NCBI RefSeq assembly: GCF_031453555.1
Contig: NZ_JAVIZM010000001.1
Coordinates: 812,001-876,000 of the forward strand
Direction of reading: 5' to 3'
Origin: Bacillus sp. SLBN-46
GTDB taxonomy: Bacteria > Bacillota > Bacilli > Bacillales > Cytobacillaceae
Length of the DNA stretch: 64,000 nucleotides
Both the position numbers and the translations under genes were made by a program. The first letter of the stretch is position 1. The number at the start of each line of letters is the position of its first letter. Under the pieces are notes generated by a model. The model did no database searches and was not told where the DNA came from. It worked only from the letters and a program-made list of their open reading frames with translations. Below are positions 58,070 to 64,000 of this stretch, one piece after another.

Positions 58070-59131
58070 TTAAGCTACTGTGTTTCTCCCGTTATTCTTT
58101 GCTTGATATAAGGCTTTATCGGCTAATTCTAGTAATTCGAGGGGATTTCTGTCTTGGTTTGGTATAAGGGAAGCGACGCCAAAGCTCATGGTTACCGAGC
58201 TATTGAGCTTTGACCATTCATGAGGGATGTTTAATTGCTCAATTTCTTGTCGGATTCTTTCTGCTATGTGGCGGGCTTCATGTGCCTCCTTTTTTGGCAG
58301 GATAATAGCAAATTCCTCGCCCCCATACCTTGCGCAAATGGCCTCATAGGAATTCATTAAATCCCTAACCCGGTTGGATATATCAATTAAACACTGATCC
58401 CCCAATAAATGACCATAATGGTCGTTGTAGCATTTAAAATAATCGACATCGAACAAAATGACGGAAAGAGAGTTTTGACTTTTATCAAGGGACTGCCAAT
58501 AATAATCTAGCATCTTATCAAAATACCTTCGATTAAATAAGGAGGTTAATCCATCCACATTTGATAGGTATTCCAGCTTCTTCTCAAGCTCCTTGCTTTT
58601 TGTAATGTCATTTCGAATGACAATATATTGGAAGGGCTTATTATTTTTGTCTAAGAACGGAACAATCGTTGTAGATGTCCAATAGTATGTACCACTTTTT
58701 GTTTTATTTCGAATTTCTCCGCTCCATACTTTTCCTTGAGTAACAGTAGTCCAAAGATGTCTAAAATACTCTTTGGAATGATAGCTACTATTTAATACTC
58801 GCATGTTTTTTCCTTTTAGTTCTTCAAAGGAGTATTCGGAAAGGCGGCAGAATTTCTCATTTGCGTATAAGATATTGGCTGATTTATCGACGATTTGAAC
58901 AAGATTTGACTCGTCTAAGGCGAATTTTAAATCCTGAAGATCTTTAAGGGTATTGAGATAATTTCTTTCTAGTTCCTCCCTGTGTACGTTAGTAAGGACC
59001 AATGGATTGAATATTTTTATTTTTGAGTTTGAGGTCCTAAGATTTTTCCATTTGGTTTTGATAAAAAGTGTAATGACTAACATTAACGCTGTAAGAAGTA
59101 AAATATCCATTACTTTATGGTAAATGCTCAT
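58070..59131 (-). CDS. Membrane PAS-GGDEF diguanylate cyclase
   Basis: 353 residues. One membrane segment at residues 8-28, a linker, a PAS domain (about 70-180: NLVQIVDKSANILYANEKF, WTTVTQGKVWSGEIRNKTKSG, a PAC-like end), then GGDEF (about 190-353): DGLTSLFNRRYFD, ILFDVDYFKCYNDHYGHLLGD, and the active site RYGGEEFAIILP. The A site is intact, so it should make cyclic-di-GMP. No RxxD inhibitory site sits five residues before GGEEF. Together with EAL, HD-GYP and PilZ genes it completes a cyclic-di-GMP set in this window. Confidence 0.92.
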   Translation of the reverse strand: MSIYHKVMDILLLTALMLVITLFIKTKWKNLRTSNSKIKIFNPLVLTNVHREELERNYLNTLKDLQDLKFALDESNLVQIVDKSANILYANEKFCRLSEYSFEELKGKNMRVLNSSYHSKEYFRHLWTTVTQGKVWSGEIRNKTKSGTYYWTSTTIVPFLDKNNKPFQYIVIRNDITKSKELEKKLEYLSNVDGLTSLFNRRYFDKMLDYYWQSLDKSQNSLSVILFDVDYFKCYNDHYGHLLGDQCLIDISNRVRDLMNSYEAICARYGGEEFAIILPKKEAHEARHIAERIRQEIEQLNIPHEWSKLNSSVTMSFGVASLIPNQDRNPLELLELADKALYQAKNNGRNTVA

Positions 59132-59382
59132 TTGTATACCCCTTCACATGCTCTTAAATAACTTATTTGGTAAGAAAGTCCTAAGTACTATTTTAAAAGT
59201 AAAGATATAGTAAATGTATTGTCCATTTTATGACAATTTTTCTCGGAAGTATTATAGTTGTTTTCCTTAAGAATTCCTTAACAGGTGGTGAGTTTGTGAC
59301 TTTTAGAAGGAAATGTATTACCAAAGTTGAATTCTAAATAATGAACAATTAGCAAATGTCAAAGTTAAGGAGACATCTTACA

Positions 59383-59675
59383 ATGACCAATCGAATAAGA
59401 ATCAAAAGGTTTGCAGCAAGGGACATACCTATTATAAGAGTAGCGATTGTCCAACCTGTCCGATTTGTGAGAAGGAACGCAAACCTGAAAGTGGGTTTCT
59501 TGCATTGCTTTCGGCACCGGCAAGACGTGCCTTGGAAAACAATGAGGTGGCTACTTTAGAGAAGCTATCAACCTATAGTGAAAAGGAAATTTTGCAGTTT
59601 CATGGTATGGGACCGGCGTCGTTGCCCAAACTTAGGGCTGCTTTGAAGGAAATAGGCTTATCCTTTAAAGACTAA
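59383..59675 (+). pseudogene. Zinc-ribbon plus helix-hairpin-helix small protein (RNA polymerase alpha-CTD-like), frameshifted near its start
   Basis: AAGGAGA stands nine bases before ATG 59383, but that frame soon goes wrong. Another frame gives a typical protein: KVCSKGHTYYKSSDCPTCPI, CEKERKP, FLALLSAPARRALENNEVAT, then LEKLSTYSEKEILQFHGMGP and LRAALKEIGLSFKD with a stop at 59673-59675. The zinc ribbon (C-x2-C pairs) and HhH are of a kind common in Bacillus. Adding one base in the third or fourth codon (AATCGA) would join start and body to give 97 residues. Either a true mutation or a read error. Confidence 0.65.
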
Positions 59676-59721
59676 TTGGGGGTTATTCTTGATTACCATA
59701 CCTTCAGGGGGGGAGATTTTT

Positions 59722-60099
59722 ATGCCATTAAAAGTAGGAGATATCATTACGTTTGAGCGGACTTTTACGGTAAGAGATGTTGAGTTATTTACGGAGGTAT
59801 CAGGTGATGAAGGGATTCATCATATAACTCCCGACGAACAGGGAAGGCTTGTCGTGCAAGGGTTGTTGACTGCGACATTACCGACAAAAGTCGGAGGAGA
59901 TCATAACGTACTGGCCCGTAATATGAATTTTGAATTTTTAAGGCCTGTGTTTACGGGGGATACCATCATTTGTGAAGTGAAAATTGAAAAATACGAAAGG
60001 CAAGAGAATAATAGAACGGCTATTATTGCGTCTTTTTTATGTGAAAATCAGAATGAAAAAGAGGTATTAAAAGGAGATTTTTCGGGGGTAATACTATAA
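59722..60099 (+). CDS. MaoC-like hot-dog protein (possible hydratase)
   Basis: 125 residues from ATG 59722 behind GGGGGGGAG. Hot-dog fold pattern: LKVGDIITFERTFTVRDVELFTEVSGDEGIHHITPDEQGRLVV, with the Asp and His of R-specific enoyl hydratases (SGDEGIHH), and FLRPVFTGDTIICEVKI at the end. It may act on enoyl-CoA or be a dehydratase relative without catalysis. It lies after the frameshifted small gene, in the same direction. Confidence 0.78.
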   Translation: MPLKVGDIITFERTFTVRDVELFTEVSGDEGIHHITPDEQGRLVVQGLLTATLPTKVGGDHNVLARNMNFEFLRPVFTGDTIICEVKIEKYERQENNRTAIIASFLCENQNEKEVLKGDFSGVIL

Positions 60100-60102
60100 A
60101 TT

Positions 60103-60149
60103 GGGGGACAGTCCCTCACCGCTTTAAAGCGGCGGGGGACTGTCCCCTA
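60103..60149. repeat. Family A palindrome (copy 6)
   Basis: Full copy (GGGGGACAGTCCCTC ... GGCGGGGGACTGTCCCC) between convergent genes ending at 60099 and 60156. Confidence 0.85.
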
Positions 60150-60155
60150 TTTTCA

Positions 60156-61175
60156 CTATGATTTCTTCGCCAGGGATTTTCTATCAATGGTTTCCGGTTG
60201 TTTTTCTAGCCAGCCGTGTTTAACGAGGATTGTGTAACAGAAGGTGCCGGCCTCCATGGCATGAGTGAATACTTTGTAGTAGTTTAGCATGATATCTGAC
60301 CGTAAGCTGGAACCTAATGCTGCCCCATAATAGGAAAGAGCTGCATTGACTAAAAACGCTGCGTGAAACATCATCAACTTATCCGAAAATGGACTTATAG
60401 TTGAATCTGTAATCTCTACATCCCACTTTTCGGGTATGGGTAGATGGTCTTGTTTTAAAATGTTGTCAAAGCTATCCGCATCTTTCCCCGCTAATTTCAC
60501 GTTTTTTATCATAAAATTTCGAACGTCTTCCGATTTTGCCACCTGGCTAAAAGCAATACTTAACGACCTAATAAATCCAGTTTTCTTTGAATTAAAGAAA
60601 AGAGTGCTGATTTCGGAACTATTCAGTGGTCTTTTGTCCCCGATTAAATTATCTATGATTCCTGTTGATTCAATAAACTCCGATCCATGTGGGGAAGGTA
60701 TGGAGGGTACGCTAGAAAATTTCGGTTGATCTTTGGCCAATTGCTGGATTTTTTGGAATAACTCGTTCGTTTGTCTCGTACATTCAAAAAAGTAATTTTG
60801 AAGGTCTTGTCGCTCTAAGGTTGTAATCGCTAAGCTATATGCAGGTAGCCCGTGAAGACTCATAATATAAGAGTAAAAAAGGATAAATTGGTCAGAAAAC
60901 AGACGCGGGGCATTCAGATTGACGTCCGCCTCTGTAAATCCTATGGGAGCCTGGAAATGAGCAGCTTTCAGGAATTCCTTTATTTTCGTGATATGGGTCT
61001 CAGATAATTGTAAGGAGATTTTTACAATTTCCTTTATGTCTTTATTTTCAACAATTTTGAGAAAGTATTTGTACATACAGATGGCCATGCTATCGCCCAT
61101 ATATTGGAGCCAAAGAGCAGATACCTCAGAGACCGTTAAGGAATCGGTCTTCGTTTTTTTATTAAAAATCCCCAA
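60156..61175 (-). CDS. DUF3231 family protein (two ferritin-like bundles)
   Basis: 339 residues. TTG 61175, eight bases after GGAGGT, is a better start than ATG 61202, which lies before that site. It contains two copies of a four-helix unit (LTVSEVSALWLQYMGDSMAICMYKYFLKIVENKDIKEI and LNSSEISTLFFNSKKTGFIRSLSIAFSQVAKSEDVRNF), typical of DUF3231, common in Bacillus spore-formers. Each half has the shape of a ferritin-like helix bundle. Function unknown; related to spore coat or manganese proteins by hearsay of fold only. Confidence 0.82.
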   Translation of the reverse strand: MGIFNKKTKTDSLTVSEVSALWLQYMGDSMAICMYKYFLKIVENKDIKEIVKISLQLSETHITKIKEFLKAAHFQAPIGFTEADVNLNAPRLFSDQFILFYSYIMSLHGLPAYSLAITTLERQDLQNYFFECTRQTNELFQKIQQLAKDQPKFSSVPSIPSPHGSEFIESTGIIDNLIGDKRPLNSSEISTLFFNSKKTGFIRSLSIAFSQVAKSEDVRNFMIKNVKLAGKDADSFDNILKQDHLPIPEKWDVEITDSTISPFSDKLMMFHAAFLVNAALSYYGAALGSSLRSDIMLNYYKVFTHAMEAGTFCYTILVKHGWLEKQPETIDRKSLAKKS

Positions 61176-61266
61176 AAGGAAAACCTCCAATTTATGTACC
61201 ATTTTCTTTTATTTACTATAGTGTGATTATTTTATGGTATTAGCAAAGAAGTATACATACAGAGTT

Positions 61267-61312
61267 TGGGGACAGTCCCCCGGCGCTTTAGCGCAACGGG
61301 GGACTGTCCCCC
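61267..61312. repeat. Family A palindrome (copy 7)
   Basis: Full copy but lying between divergent genes (61175 minus and 61427 plus), so it cannot be a terminator for either. Confidence 0.82.
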
Positions 61313-61426
61313 TTTTTCATAAAGAAGGCTTTTGCTAACAGGTGTACTTCCACTTTTACGACTGTTATAATTTGAATATTATGAATATATTTTTTATAAC
61401 TTTGTAATAGGTTGGGAGAAGAGTTC

Positions 61427-62254
61427 ATGTTCATGAAGAAGAATTTTGAGCAAAAGGTAGTTAATGGGGTGCAGATGGGTAATGGAACCCTATCGATCCA
61501 AAGTGTGAAATTAAATGTTCATTGCTTTTTCATTGATGGTGTTTTAATTGATACTGGAGCAAAGTCACTGGAAAGGTTTTTCAAGTCGTTTTTTAAGCAG
61601 CTTGATATTGATCAAGTAGTGATCACCCACTTTCATGAGGATCATACAGGCTGTGCCTCATTCCTGCAGAAAGAACTTCAGCTTCCGCTTTTCATGGATG
61701 ACCTCATGCTTGAATCCTGCATGAAGAAGGCTGATTATCCATTATATCGTCAACTGTTTTGGGGAAGGCGTAGACCCTTTCGTGCGGAACCAATTGGTGA
61801 AACATTTCATTCACCACATGCAACATGGCGGGTTATCAAGACACCAGGGCATTCAATTGATCACCTTGCATTTTTAAATGGAGAAACAGGTCAGCTTTTT
61901 ACTGGAGACCTCTATTGTCAGGAAAAGACAAAGGTTGTTCTCCGTGAGGAAAATGTCCCTGTGATTATCGAATCATTAAAAAAAGTATTAACCTATGATT
62001 TTGATGATGTGTTTTGCAATCACGCAGGATATCTGAGCAATGGGCGTACAGCGCTAAAGAGAAAGCTGGAATATCTGTTGAATCTGCAAGGAACTATTTT
62101 AAAGCTTCATGATGAAGGAAAGAATCCAGACGAGATTAATGATACTTTGTTTCCAAAAAGATACCCTATTATGTCTTTTTCCTCGGGAGAATGGGACTCC
62201 GTCCATATTGTCCATTCCATTATTAAACAAAAAGATAAAACACTAATCTCATAA
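61427..62254 (+). CDS. Metallo-beta-lactamase-fold hydrolase
   Basis: 275 residues from ATG 61427 (GGGAGAAG upstream). Metal motifs in order: THFHEDHTG (HxHxDH), TPGHSIDHLAF, FTGDLYCQE and NHAGYLSNG. Belongs to the broad glyoxalase/MBL group with possible thioester or lactone substrates. It starts a set with the PrmC-like gene 21 bases further on. Confidence 0.88.
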   Translation: MFMKKNFEQKVVNGVQMGNGTLSIQSVKLNVHCFFIDGVLIDTGAKSLERFFKSFFKQLDIDQVVITHFHEDHTGCASFLQKELQLPLFMDDLMLESCMKKADYPLYRQLFWGRRRPFRAEPIGETFHSPHATWRVIKTPGHSIDHLAFLNGETGQLFTGDLYCQEKTKVVLREENVPVIIESLKKVLTYDFDDVFCNHAGYLSNGRTALKRKLEYLLNLQGTILKLHDEGKNPDEINDTLFPKRYPIMSFSSGEWDSVHIVHSIIKQKDKTLIS

Positions 62255-62275
62255 TGTTAATCCAAAATTAAAAGG

Positions 62276-63094
62276 GTGATTGGTATAAGTATTTTAGTCG
62301 GCCACCATACGGTAACATCAATTGTAAACCAACTTCGTAGTGCGGGGTGTGTTTTTGCAGAAGATGAGACTCAGTTACTTGTTTCAGAGGCACAATCTTT
62401 AGAGGACCTCATAAAAAAAGTCGAAATGCGAGTCGATGGATTACCACTTGAGCACGTAATTGGATGGGCACCGTTCTGTGGTCTTCAGATAGAAGTGGAG
62501 CGAGGCGTTTTTGTTCCTCGGAAACGTACAGAATTTCTTGTTCGTCAGGCGGAAGAACTAGCTTGTTCTGGTGATCTCGTCGTTGACCTCTGTTGTGGTT
62601 CAGGAGCTATCGGTGCTGCTCTGGCAGCTGCTATGGGGGACATTATGTTGTATGGTTCTGACATCGACCCTATCGCCATTCCATGTGCAAGAAAAAACGT
62701 ATCCAAATTCGGTGGTCATGTTTTTGAAGGTGATTTGTATGAGGCTTTACCACAATGGATGAGAGGCCGTATAAATATACTGGTTGCTAACGTACCTTAT
62801 GTTCCCACTAAAGCAATAGAGCTGCTTCCATTGGAGGCTCGTCTTTATGAACCAAATTTGGCTTTGGACGGAGGGGTGGATGGGCTTAACATTTTAAGAA
62901 GAGTGGTAAAAGAAGCCCCTGATTGGCTCGCTCCGGGAGGACACCTACTGATCGAGACGAGCGAAATGCAAGCATCACGAACTTTTGAGGTTTTTGCTCA
63001 ATCTGGATTGGCCACTAAAGTAGCTAGAGACGCAGAACGGGACGCTACAGTTGTTATTGGAACCAATAGTGGGGACAGTCCCCCACCGCTTTAA
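62276..63094 (+). CDS. PrmC/HemK-like protein N5-glutamine methyltransferase with a repeat-derived C-terminus
   Basis: 272 residues, GTG start with a weak site. Helical N-terminus, then LEHVIGWAPFCGLQIEVERGVFVPRKRTE, SAM site DLCCGSGAIGAAL, acidic SDIDPIA, and the substrate motif NVPYVP (standard NPPY has P where this has V). It is like the shorter PrmC relatives of unknown substrate. After ATVVIGTN the chain continues SGDSPPPL, and these last residues and the stop come from an A palindrome (63071-63114). So the natural end was replaced. Confidence 0.78.
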   Translation: MIGISILVGHHTVTSIVNQLRSAGCVFAEDETQLLVSEAQSLEDLIKKVEMRVDGLPLEHVIGWAPFCGLQIEVERGVFVPRKRTEFLVRQAEELACSGDLVVDLCCGSGAIGAALAAAMGDIMLYGSDIDPIAIPCARKNVSKFGGHVFEGDLYEALPQWMRGRINILVANVPYVPTKAIELLPLEARLYEPNLALDGGVDGLNILRRVVKEAPDWLAPGGHLLIETSEMQASRTFEVFAQSGLATKVARDAERDATVVIGTNSGDSPPPL

Positions 63095-63114
63095 AGTAGC
63101 GGGGGACTGTCCCC
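63071..63114. repeat. Family A palindrome (copy 8), partly coding
   Basis: Full copy. Its first arm encodes the last residues of the PrmC-like protein and supplies the stop (CTTTAAAG). Confidence 0.85.
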
Positions 63115-63183
63115 AGAATATCTATTCTATAAACAATGACATGAATATTGGCTTTTTTTCATACTATATTTGGGGGTGAAAAA

Positions 63184-63624
63184 ATGCCAAGAGTAAATTA
63201 CCGAAGTTCAGATGTTGATTTAATGGCAAGGATGATGAGAGCAGAGGCCGAAGGTGAAGGAAAACAGGGAATGTTGTATGTCGGAAATGTAATTGTGAAT
63301 CGTCTTGTAGCCAATTGTATAGACTTTAAAGGTTTAAGAACCATTAACCAAGTTATTTTTCAAGTACAAGGTGGAAATTTTTCCTTTGAGGCAGTTCAAA
63401 AAGGGAATGTATTTTATCAAAGAGCGAGAACTTCTGAAAAAAGATTAGCCAAACAGAATTTGGAATATTGGAGACAACACCCAGGGAAATATGCGCTGTG
63501 GTACTTTAATCCATATGCTCCATGCCCGCCAACCTGGTACGGTCAACCTCAGTCTGGTCAATTTAAAAATCATTGTTATTATGAACCAAAAGCTGGAACT
63601 TGTGATAGTGTTTATAAGGGTTAA
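63184..63624 (+). CDS. cwlJ: Spore cortex-lytic cell wall hydrolase, CwlJ type
   Basis: 146 residues from ATG 63184 behind GGGGGTGA. The cell-wall hydrolase 2 domain covers all: VDLMARMMRAEAEGEGKQGMLYVGNVIVNR, with Glu in RAEAEGE as likely catalytic residue, and YALWYFNPYAPCPPTWYGQPQSGQFKNHCYY. CwlJ hydrolyses spore cortex during germination and lacks a signal peptide, as here. CATACTATA at 63160 resembles a mother-cell sigma -10, but I see no well-spaced -35. Clear terminator after the gene. Confidence 0.88.
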   Translation: MPRVNYRSSDVDLMARMMRAEAEGEGKQGMLYVGNVIVNRLVANCIDFKGLRTINQVIFQVQGGNFSFEAVQKGNVFYQRARTSEKRLAKQNLEYWRQHPGKYALWYFNPYAPCPPTWYGQPQSGQFKNHCYYEPKAGTCDSVYKG

Positions 63625-63652
63625 GCTTACTCTTTGAGTAAGCTTTTTTACA
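63622..63652 (+). terminator. Terminator after cwlJ
   Basis: AAGCTTACTC / GAGTAAGCTT stem with TTTTT. Confidence 0.9.
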
Positions 63653-63698
63653 TATTTAAAATGTTTACACTGAAACAAACTTGTTATTAAAGAAGAAA

Positions 63699-63723
63699 AT
63701 AAAAAACCACTCTGTGTGGTTTT
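63699..63723 (-). terminator. Terminator for the 52-residue gene
   Basis: AAACCAC / GTGGTTT stem with T/A runs on both sides. Confidence 0.75.
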
Positions 63724-63724
63724 A

Positions 63725-63883
63725 TTAATCGCGCATGGATCCTGCTTCTCGGGAAGTCATTGCCCCTTGTCCTTGGCTAACATCTTTTTGAATGTCTCCT
63801 TTTACTTCTTGTGCATCCGTTCCTGCAAAGTTTGGTTTCATAATAGAACCCAAACCTTCTTTAGGTTGTTGATCCCGTTGCAT
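63725..63883 (-). CDS. 52-residue spore-type small protein
   Basis: ATG at 63883 follows AAGGAGGGC by a normal distance. Product: MQRDQQPKEGLGSIMKPNFA, GTDAQEVKGDIQKDVSQGQG, AMTSREAGSMRD. The Gln/Gly-rich, hydrophilic make-up with GTDAQEV is like small acid-soluble or spore-associated proteins of Bacillus, though not a named SASP that I can place. Converging on cwlJ, which is itself a spore gene. Two stop codons and a terminator close it. Confidence 0.7.
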   Translation of the reverse strand: MQRDQQPKEGLGSIMKPNFAGTDAQEVKGDIQKDVSQGQGAMTSREAGSMRD

Positions 63884-64000
63884 ACAAGCCCTCCTTACTT
63901 GATTGTTTACCTATCTTACTATTTACATAAAACACTCGGGTTATCCCATGGCGTCGCCGCAGCTATGAGCTGACTAGAAAGAAATTAGAGGTAAAATGAC

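Noticed and set aside
63143..63167. Sporulation sigma-E or sigma-K promoter for cwlJ
   Set aside because: The CATACTATA element fits a -10, but the candidate -35 elements are at wrong distances; left as a remark only.
63716..63973. 85-residue plus-strand frame at the window end
   Set aside because: It is the shadow of the 52-residue minus-strand gene, which has a proper ribosome site and terminator.

Overview
The window looks like chromosome of a spore-forming member of the Bacillaceae (Bacillota). It is AT-rich, has strong AGGAGG-type ribosome sites and many TTG/GTG starts, and carries a CwlJ-type cortex hydrolase, a partner-switching (STAS/PP2C) module, DUF3231, V4R and YvlB-like proteins. 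I saw no rRNA, tRNA or CRISPR array. All calls come from reading the sequence; no database search was run.

Layout. (1) 1-9942 is a signalling block: the end of a hybrid histidine kinase, an EAL phosphodiesterase and a LytTR regulator. A co-directional run follows: a 29-residue secreted-type peptide, a DUF5317 membrane protein, a membrane HD-GYP protein with a C-terminal anti-sigma-type ATPase domain (split by a one-base frameshift), a PilZ protein, a STAS protein, a PP2C phosphatase, a Jag_N-FapA protein and a second STAS protein. This joins cyclic-di-GMP turnover and sensing to a partner switch and is the best candidate for an undescribed system. (2) 9999-14100 holds a membrane protein with VRTAPDG repeats, a possible nuclease/glycine-zipper protein, and a divergent V4R / STAS-like pair. 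(3) 14598-20286 is an ascorbate-type PTS operon (PRD regulator carrying EIIA, EIIB, EIIC) with a split transketolase. (4) 20963-46226 is an accessory stretch of small membrane proteins, GNAT, DinB, AraC/GyrI, M29 peptidase, TrmL, a choline-binding-repeat surface protein, a group II intron inserted right after a terminator, a DUF2089/YvlB-like trio, a PfpI-like membrane protein, an alpha/beta hydrolase and an ECF sigma factor. It is full of repeats. (5) 47142-58001 is a sulfolactate catabolic region: YeiH-type exporter plus LysR, then SlcC, SuyA, SuyB, ComC, a GntR regulator and a three-part TRAP transporter. Four near-identical 19-bp palindromes lie in front of slcC, suyA, gntR and the TRAP operon. 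(6) 58070-64000 has a PAS-GGDEF cyclase, a frameshifted zinc-ribbon/HhH protein, MaoC-like, DUF3231, metallo-hydrolase, PrmC-like and CwlJ genes.

Repeats. Five intergenic families stand out. A is a GGGGACAGTCCCC palindrome, often between convergent genes. B is an ACGGTTCTGG...AGAACCGTCC hairpin. C is a 200-340 bp composite unit with AAACGTTTGATTAGTAT motifs. D is an array of GACGAGTAA words set 20-21 bp apart, in three clusters. E is a single block of about 13 copies of a 52-bp unit. A and B copies have become the coding ends of at least two genes.
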